A stretch of 64,000 nt of DNA from 21-14-0-10-47-8 sp966211795 (GTDB taxonomy: Bacteria; Bdellovibrionota; Bdellovibrionia; Bdellovibrionales; Bdellovibrionaceae): contig CBIHNW010000001.1 in assembly GCA_966211795.1 (NCBI GenBank), positions 372,001 to 436,000 on the forward strand. The letters run 5' to 3'. The notes beneath the pieces are model-generated. The model saw only the letters and a program-made list of their open reading frames with translations, searched no databases and was not told where the DNA came from. Positions 58,836 to 64,000 of the stretch are shown one piece after another (within the stretch, counting starts at the first letter, position 1; every line of letters starts with the position of its first letter). The translations under genes were made by a program, and so were the position numbers.

Positions 58836-59876
58836 ATGGATCTCAAGTCAGTTTTAAATTTGAAATACCCTCTGATCGTCGCGCCAATGGCCGGCGGTCC
58901 GACCACACCGGAACTGGTGATTGCGTCTTGCGAAGCGGGGGCCTTGGGTTCGATCGGTGCTGCCTATCTCGCGCCACAAGCGATTGCCGACGTTGTTTCC
59001 AAAGTGAAGATGGGAACCAAACGTCCATTTGCGATCAATCTCTTTATTTCCGAACCGCACCTTCAGGTCCCTGAAGGGCTTTTGAAAACCGCCATTGAAC
59101 AAACAGCCAGTTATCGTCTCGAGCTAGGTCTGCCCGAGCCAAAATTATCTCCGCCATTCGAAGAAAATTTTGAGTCGCAGTTTGAAGCCACCCTTCGCGC
59201 TCAGCCGGCAGCTCTCAGTTTTGTATTCGGCATTTTAGCTCCTGAATACATCGAGGCCGCGCGCCAAGAAGGAATCTTAGTCATCGGCGCGGCGACCAGT
59301 TTGGCCGAAGCGCTGGCGCTGCAAGAATCCCAAGTTGACGCCATTGTTTTGCAAGGGTTCGAAGGAGGAGGTCATCGCGCTGTTTTGGATGCCTCTGCCG
59401 CAGATCCGGAAATCCCATTGTTTGAGCTGTTACGAAATTGCCAAGAACGGATCAAAATTCCGCTGATTGCTGCCGGTGGGTTGATGAATGCAAAAGACAT
59501 TCAGAAGGCTTTGACCTTGGGTGCGCAGGCCGTGCAGATGGGCACCGCTTTTCTGGCCTGTCGCGAGGCTGGAACATCCGCACCTTACCGAAAAAAATTA
59601 TTAGCGAGCGCTCATCGCAAAACCAAAACGACCCGTGTCTTTTCGGGCCGTTTAGCCCGAGGAATTGAAAATCGATTTATGATTGAAATGGAGGAACGGC
59701 AGGCCAGCATCTTGCCGTTTCCGGCACAAAATAAATTCACCCGTGATTTGCGAAATGCCTCGGCCCAGAAAGGCTCGAGCGATTTTCTCTCCCTGTGGTC
59801 AGGCTCGGGCGACGGAGACTTATGGCAGGGCTCCGCCACCGAGCTGATTGAAACGTTATTTGCCTTCAACCCTTGA
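58836..59876 (+). CDS. Nitronate monooxygenase family protein (FMN)
   Basis: A 346-residue TIM-barrel flavoprotein: PLIVAPMAGGPTTPELVIAS at the start, a GFEGGGHR loop with the active-site His, and LIAAGGLMNAKDIQKAL with the FMN phosphate site. These enzymes oxidise nitronates. I start at ATG 58836, with AGGA upstream; a longer frame starts at 58782. Its end overlaps the rtcB end by 11 bp (convergent). Confidence 0.92.
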   Translation: MDLKSVLNLKYPLIVAPMAGGPTTPELVIASCEAGALGSIGAAYLAPQAIADVVSKVKMGTKRPFAINLFISEPHLQVPEGLLKTAIEQTASYRLELGLPEPKLSPPFEENFESQFEATLRAQPAALSFVFGILAPEYIEAARQEGILVIGAATSLAEALALQESQVDAIVLQGFEGGGHRAVLDASAADPEIPLFELLRNCQERIKIPLIAAGGLMNAKDIQKALTLGAQAVQMGTAFLACREAGTSAPYRKKLLASAHRKTKTTRVFSGRLARGIENRFMIEMEERQASILPFPAQNKFTRDLRNASAQKGSSDFLSLWSGSGDGDLWQGSATELIETLFAFNP

Positions 59877-61068
59877 CGCAAACCACTTGCTTCAAAGTGT
59901 GAATGATCTCGACGAGATCGCTCTGCGCGGTCATGACCGCGTCGATATCTTTATATGCGGAAGGTGATTCATCCAAAACATCTTTGTCTTTTCGGCATTC
60001 GACACCGGCGGTGGCTTGGCGATGTTGTTCCAAGGAGATCACGGCCTTTGCCTGCGTGCGCGACATTTTACGACCGGCGCCGTGGGAGCAGCTGTCAAAG
60101 CTTTCGGGATTTCCTTTTCCACGAACGATAAATGATTTGGCGCCCATCGAACCCGGGATGATTCCGAGATCTCCACGTCGGGCGCGCACGGCACCTTTGC
60201 GAGTCACATAAACATCTTCCCCGTAATGATTTTCACGCTCGACATAATTGTGATGGCAGTTCACGGCGGTTTCCGCCAAGGTGAAAGGAGGCAGGTCTGA
60301 AGCTGAGCGAAGTGCCTTGACCGCCAATTCCATCATGATCTGCCGGTTCACTCGGGCATAATCCTGTGCCCAGGAAACGGCATCGACATAATCTTGAAAG
60401 TATTTGGATCCTTCCTGGAAATAAGAAAGATCTCGGTCGGGAAGGTGAATCGAATGGCGTTCCATATCCCGTCTTGCAAGCTCGATATAGTATCGTCCAA
60501 TCATGTTACCGACACCTCGGGAACCGCTGTGAAGCATGATCCAAACATTTTGCGCTTCATCCAGGCAAAGCTCGACGAAATGGTTTCCGCTGCCAAGCGT
60601 TCCCAGCTGCTGAATGTTCTTTGTTCCTTTGAGATGGCCATTCTTCCCGAGCAATTTTCGAAAACCGGGTTCAAGGTGCGTCCATGCTTCATTTGTTTGC
60701 TTCGGAATGTGTTTGCTGTGATCGTTTTTTCCAACCGGAATGGCACGCTCAAGACGACTGCGAATTTGCGAAAGGGAATCGGGCAAATCTTTTGCCCGCA
60801 GCGAAAGTTTCTGCGCAATCATACCACAGCCAATGTCGACCCCGACCGCTGCCGGGATGATGGCTCCTTTGGTCGGAATCACGCTGCCGACTGTGGCACC
60901 GATCCCAACGTGAACATCAGGCATGGCAGCCACCCATTTATGAACAAACGGCAGACTCGCGGTCCGCTGCAATTGCCGACGGGCTTCATCTTCAAAGGGA
61001 ACTCCGAGGGTCCAAGACTTGACCAGACCTCCGGTCTCGCTTTCCATGATTTCAAATTTCCGGTCCAT
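59866..61068 (-). CDS. rtcB: RtcB-type RNA ligase
   Basis: A 400-residue RtcB family protein: GVDIGCGMIA with the metal Cys, NHFVELCLDE, MLHSGSRGVGN, VNCHHNYV, and SCSHGAGRKMSRTQA with the guanylylated His. RtcB joins RNA 2',3'-cyclic phosphate ends to 5'-OH ends in tRNA or rRNA repair. I start at ATG 61068 with AGAGGA upstream. It is divergent from ligD, sharing a 283-bp intergenic region. Confidence 0.93.
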   Translation of the reverse strand: MDRKFEIMESETGGLVKSWTLGVPFEDEARRQLQRTASLPFVHKWVAAMPDVHVGIGATVGSVIPTKGAIIPAAVGVDIGCGMIAQKLSLRAKDLPDSLSQIRSRLERAIPVGKNDHSKHIPKQTNEAWTHLEPGFRKLLGKNGHLKGTKNIQQLGTLGSGNHFVELCLDEAQNVWIMLHSGSRGVGNMIGRYYIELARRDMERHSIHLPDRDLSYFQEGSKYFQDYVDAVSWAQDYARVNRQIMMELAVKALRSASDLPPFTLAETAVNCHHNYVERENHYGEDVYVTRKGAVRARRGDLGIIPGSMGAKSFIVRGKGNPESFDSCSHGAGRKMSRTQAKAVISLEQHRQATAGVECRKDKDVLDESPSAYKDIDAVMTAQSDLVEIIHTLKQVVCVKG

Positions 61069-61351
61069 AAATCCTCTTTTCAACCGACGGAATATTCTTT
61101 AGGCCAATAGGTCAACATGAGAGCGGAAAATCGAAATGCAAGATCCTAAAAAATATTTCTGAGGATGCAATGCTAAGCCACATTTTTAAAAACTGAAAAA
61201 ATATAATCTTGGCTTTTCATTTGCAGAATCCAAAGCTGTACGCCGCTTTTTTTTGCGTGCGGATTGTTTAAATTGCGCTTCATCAGTTTTACACTCAAGA
61301 ACTGAATAAAGGCGGGGCTTGATTCTCTATCCGAAAGGGGCGAACTGACCT

Positions 61352-63877
61352 ATGGCACTTACAGAATACATTCATAAACGAAATTTCAAATCGACTCCGG
61401 AACCCAAAGGGCGGAAGCATACGCAGAAAAAGAAAGATCAATTGATGTTTGTTATTCACGAACACCATGCCTCGCATCTGCATTATGATTTTCGTCTTGA
61501 ATGGGATGGCACTTTAAAAAGCTGGGCCGTACCGAAAGGTCCTTCGCTCGATCCCCACATCAAGCGGCTGGCGGTCGAAGTGGAAGATCACCCGATCGAA
61601 TACGGTCAATTTGAAGGCGTGATTCCCGAAAATCAATATGGAGCGGGACAGGTTTACATCTGGGATACCGGAACTTGGTCGCCTATCGGTGACGCCGAAG
61701 CCGGCTTGAAGCAAGGCCGCCTGGAATTTGAAATCAAGGGAAAGAAGCTTCATGGTCTTTGGATGTTGATTCGAACAAGAGCCAAAGGTTCCTCGAAGCC
61801 GCAATGGCTTCTGATGAAACGAAGTGATCAGTACGCGGTGGCAGGTCATGTCGCCGATGTTCATGACGAAGAGAAGCCGGCAAAAGTGAAGAAGGCTCAG
61901 TCCGTCGCAAAGAGGACCAAAGCCGTGTCCGCGGTTAAAAAAAAAGACTTCATTCCGCCAGCGCTAGCTCTTCTCGTCGATGAACCGCCGCAAGGACGTG
62001 AATGGGTGCACGAGACGAAGTACGACGGTTACCGCATACAGGCGGTCGTGAAGGATTCCGAGGTGAAATTATACACGCGTGCGGGCAATGACTGGAGCGA
62101 TAAATTTCCTTCGATTGAAAAAGCGATTCGCGAGAAGAAGCTCAGTGAAGTTATACTCGATGGTGAAGTCGTCTGGCTTGATGCCAAGGGCCGAAGTGAC
62201 TTTCAGCTTCTGCAGAATGGAATCAAGGGCGACGATCAAAGCCGCCTTTTTTATTACGTCTTTGATATTCTGCAGCTCAAGGGCCGAGATCTCAGAGCTT
62301 TGCCGCTGAAAGAAAGAAAGAAGCTTCTTGAAAAAGTCATCAGCCCCAAAAGCAAAGGCCTGATTCGTTACAGTCAACACTCGACAAAGTCTGGCGATGA
62401 TTTGCTTCATGCCGCCTGCGATATGAATTTGGAAGGTCTGGTTTCAAAAAAACTGGACAGCCCTTATCCGGTGGGACGAAACGGTGACTGGGTTAAATCC
62501 AAGTGCGTTCAACAACAAGAATTTGTCATTGGTGGATTCACAAATGGAACCGGTGCTCGAGTGGGCTTCGGAGCCTTGCTTCTCGGTGTTTATGAAAAAG
62601 GAAAACTTCGCTATGTCGGCAAGGTCGGAACAGGATTTACGAACGAGTCCCTGAAGGACTTAAAGACCAGACTGACGGCAATGACACAAAAAGAAAATCC
62701 ATTCGATGGTTCAGTTGGGCTGCCAAGAAAAAATGTGTTTTGGGTCCGGCCCGAGCTCAGCGCTGAAATCGTCTTCGCCAATTGGACCGAAGATCATCAA
62801 TTGCGTGTTCCTGTTTTCCACGGTCTACGAGAAGATAAGCCCTCCAAAGAAATTCACGAGGAGGTCCCGGTGCAAGTCACCTCGGTCGAAAAGAAAAGCA
62901 GTCGAAAATCTTCTGTCCGCGCCAAAGGTCAAAGCAAAAGCAAACCTGCAACCTCGAGTTCGCGGTCCGTAACACTGGCCGTGAAAGGATTAAAGCTGAC
63001 CCATCCCGATAAAATTTTGTATGAAGAAGAGCAACTGACAAAATTGGATGTTGCTCAATACTATGCCGAAATTGGCAAATGGATGATTCCTTATATACAG
63101 GATCGACCTTTGACGTTGGTTCGCTGCCCCGAGGGAGCGCAAAAGTCCTGCTTTTTCCAAAAACACATTTCCAGCACGGTCCCTGAATTTATTGAAGCCG
63201 TCGAAATTCAGGAAAAGGAAAAACGAAATTCATACATGAGCATCCATGATCCCAAAGGCCTGATCTCGCTGATCCAAGTCGGAGCATTCGAGATGCATTG
63301 TTGGAATTCGAAAAACGATCACTTGGAAAATCCTGATCAGATCATTCTTGATTTCGACCCCGATCCAACCATTCCATGGAAAAAAGTCCAGGGCGCGGCC
63401 TTTGCGATGAAGGAAATTTTAGAGTCCATGGGGCTTAAAAGCTACGTGAAGCTCAGTGGTGGGAAGGGACTGCATGTGCACATTCCGTTTCAACCGCTGT
63501 ACACTTGGGATCAAATCAAAGATTTCGCCAACGATCTGGCACTTCGCCTAGAGAAGACAGATCCGGATCTATACCTGACGAAAATGTCCAAGGCCTTACG
63601 GGATAAAAAGATTTTCATCGATTATCTTCGCAACGCGCGGGGAGCGACCGCGGTGGCTCCCTATTCATTGCGAGCTAAAGAGCACAGTTCGGTGGCGATG
63701 CCATTAGACTGGGAAGAGCTTCCGAAAATATCGGGACCGCAGATTTTTTCTTTGGAGAAAGCACTGAGCTACATTCAGAAACGCAAGGCGGATCCATGGA
63801 AGGACTATTTCGCGAAACCGCAGAAGCTTCCTCTGGAAACCGCAACGCCAAAACGGCGAAAGGCCAAATCAGCATAA
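61352..63877 (+). CDS. ligD: ATP-dependent DNA ligase D (NHEJ)
   Basis: An 841-residue LigD with domains in the order phosphoesterase (residues 1-170; HHASHLHYDFRLEWDG), ligase (200-510; adenylation Lys in KYDGYR near residue 223), and polymerase/primase (about 545-830; LTHPDKILYEEE, catalytic ILDFDPD). This is the Pseudomonas-type order. With Ku, it repairs double-strand breaks by end joining. No Ku gene lies in the window. A Lys/Ser-rich linker joins the ligase and polymerase domains. Confidence 0.96.
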   Translation: MALTEYIHKRNFKSTPEPKGRKHTQKKKDQLMFVIHEHHASHLHYDFRLEWDGTLKSWAVPKGPSLDPHIKRLAVEVEDHPIEYGQFEGVIPENQYGAGQVYIWDTGTWSPIGDAEAGLKQGRLEFEIKGKKLHGLWMLIRTRAKGSSKPQWLLMKRSDQYAVAGHVADVHDEEKPAKVKKAQSVAKRTKAVSAVKKKDFIPPALALLVDEPPQGREWVHETKYDGYRIQAVVKDSEVKLYTRAGNDWSDKFPSIEKAIREKKLSEVILDGEVVWLDAKGRSDFQLLQNGIKGDDQSRLFYYVFDILQLKGRDLRALPLKERKKLLEKVISPKSKGLIRYSQHSTKSGDDLLHAACDMNLEGLVSKKLDSPYPVGRNGDWVKSKCVQQQEFVIGGFTNGTGARVGFGALLLGVYEKGKLRYVGKVGTGFTNESLKDLKTRLTAMTQKENPFDGSVGLPRKNVFWVRPELSAEIVFANWTEDHQLRVPVFHGLREDKPSKEIHEEVPVQVTSVEKKSSRKSSVRAKGQSKSKPATSSSRSVTLAVKGLKLTHPDKILYEEEQLTKLDVAQYYAEIGKWMIPYIQDRPLTLVRCPEGAQKSCFFQKHISSTVPEFIEAVEIQEKEKRNSYMSIHDPKGLISLIQVGAFEMHCWNSKNDHLENPDQIILDFDPDPTIPWKKVQGAAFAMKEILESMGLKSYVKLSGGKGLHVHIPFQPLYTWDQIKDFANDLALRLEKTDPDLYLTKMSKALRDKKIFIDYLRNARGATAVAPYSLRAKEHSSVAMPLDWEELPKISGPQIFSLEKALSYIQKRKADPWKDYFAKPQKLPLETATPKRRKAKSA

Positions 63878-63882
63878 CGCAA

Positions 63883-63918
63883 ATCCAATATGTTGGTCAA
63901 AAATCTAACATATTGGAT
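63883..63918. other. 12-bp inverted repeat after ligD
   Basis: ATCCAATATGTT / AACATATTGGAT with a 12-base spacer, just after the ligD stop. It is AT-rich and has only CTTGTT after it, so it is an operator for an off-window gene or a weak terminator. The rest of 63919-64000 shows no gene. Confidence 0.4.
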
Positions 63919-64000
63919 CTTGTTACAGATACAGGTCCGATGGTTGGGCGCATTCCAATCTTGAAGCATGGAATTCGCCGGCAACCAATTAGACTGTCTC

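Noticed and set aside
1..64000. CRISPR array, tRNA or rRNA genes
   Set aside because: No regularly spaced long repeats and no cloverleaf or rRNA-like stretch was recognised; a covariance search would be needed to exclude tRNAs fully.

Overview
The window looks like chromosomal DNA of a Gram-negative bacterium, most probably a Bdellovibrio-like member of the Bdellovibrionota. This placement is inferred from gene style (secreted trypsin-like protease with a basic tail, lipoproteins, LigD, many small SRPBCC and VOC proteins, moderate GC) and no rRNA or marker gene confirms it. No tRNA, rRNA or CRISPR array was seen.

Positions 1 to about 18,500 are an accessory region. Its backbone is read mostly leftwards: two Api92-like proteins (one cut by the window edge), an orphan beta-class DNA methyltransferase, plasmid-type hypothetical genes, a ribbon-helix-helix-like protein, a large serine recombinase (10645-12378) and a replication-relaxation-like protein. 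A rightward cargo operon (3878-6841: PadR regulator, CxxCH lipoprotein, DoxX, chromate transporter ChrA, PAP2 phosphatase) sits inside the backbone. Three leftward backbone operons share an upstream module made of a TAATT-core element plus exactly three GGGGGC blocks at a 12-bp period. A fourth, inverted block array lies beside a perfect 34-bp palindrome next to the recombinase.

The most interesting locus is a tight four-gene rightward operon at 14795-18523: a DUF4258/RelE-like toxin candidate, an HTH-Panacea (SocA/DUF4065) antitoxin, a GrpB-M41-like zinc peptidase fusion, and an AbiEii nucleotidyltransferase fused to a WYL-like domain and a zinc finger. Overlaps and a promoter-proximal palindrome suggest one regulated unit. 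I infer a toxin-antitoxin or defence system with a proteolytic arm; this combination is not one I can name.

Positions 18520-22450 carry two 377-bp direct repeats, each encoding a short hydrophobic protein and a small HTH. They flank a redox cassette (lipocalin-like protein, aldo/keto reductase, carboxymuconolactone decarboxylase-like protein, divergent LysR). A decayed third copy of the hydrophobic gene lies at 14466-14591.

From about 22,500 to the end the content is ordinary chromosome: envelope and secreted proteins (NlpC/P60-like, trypsin-like, PLD-like, transglutaminase-like), many SRPBCC, VOC and cupin proteins with their ArsR, TetR, LysR, XRE and MocR regulators, an ECF sigma factor with a membrane partner, a histidine kinase lacking the phosphoacceptor histidine, an RRM protein, an FKBP, OsmC, an ABC-F protein, nitronate monooxygenase, RtcB and LigD. 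Several regulator genes have clear palindromic operators next to their start codons.
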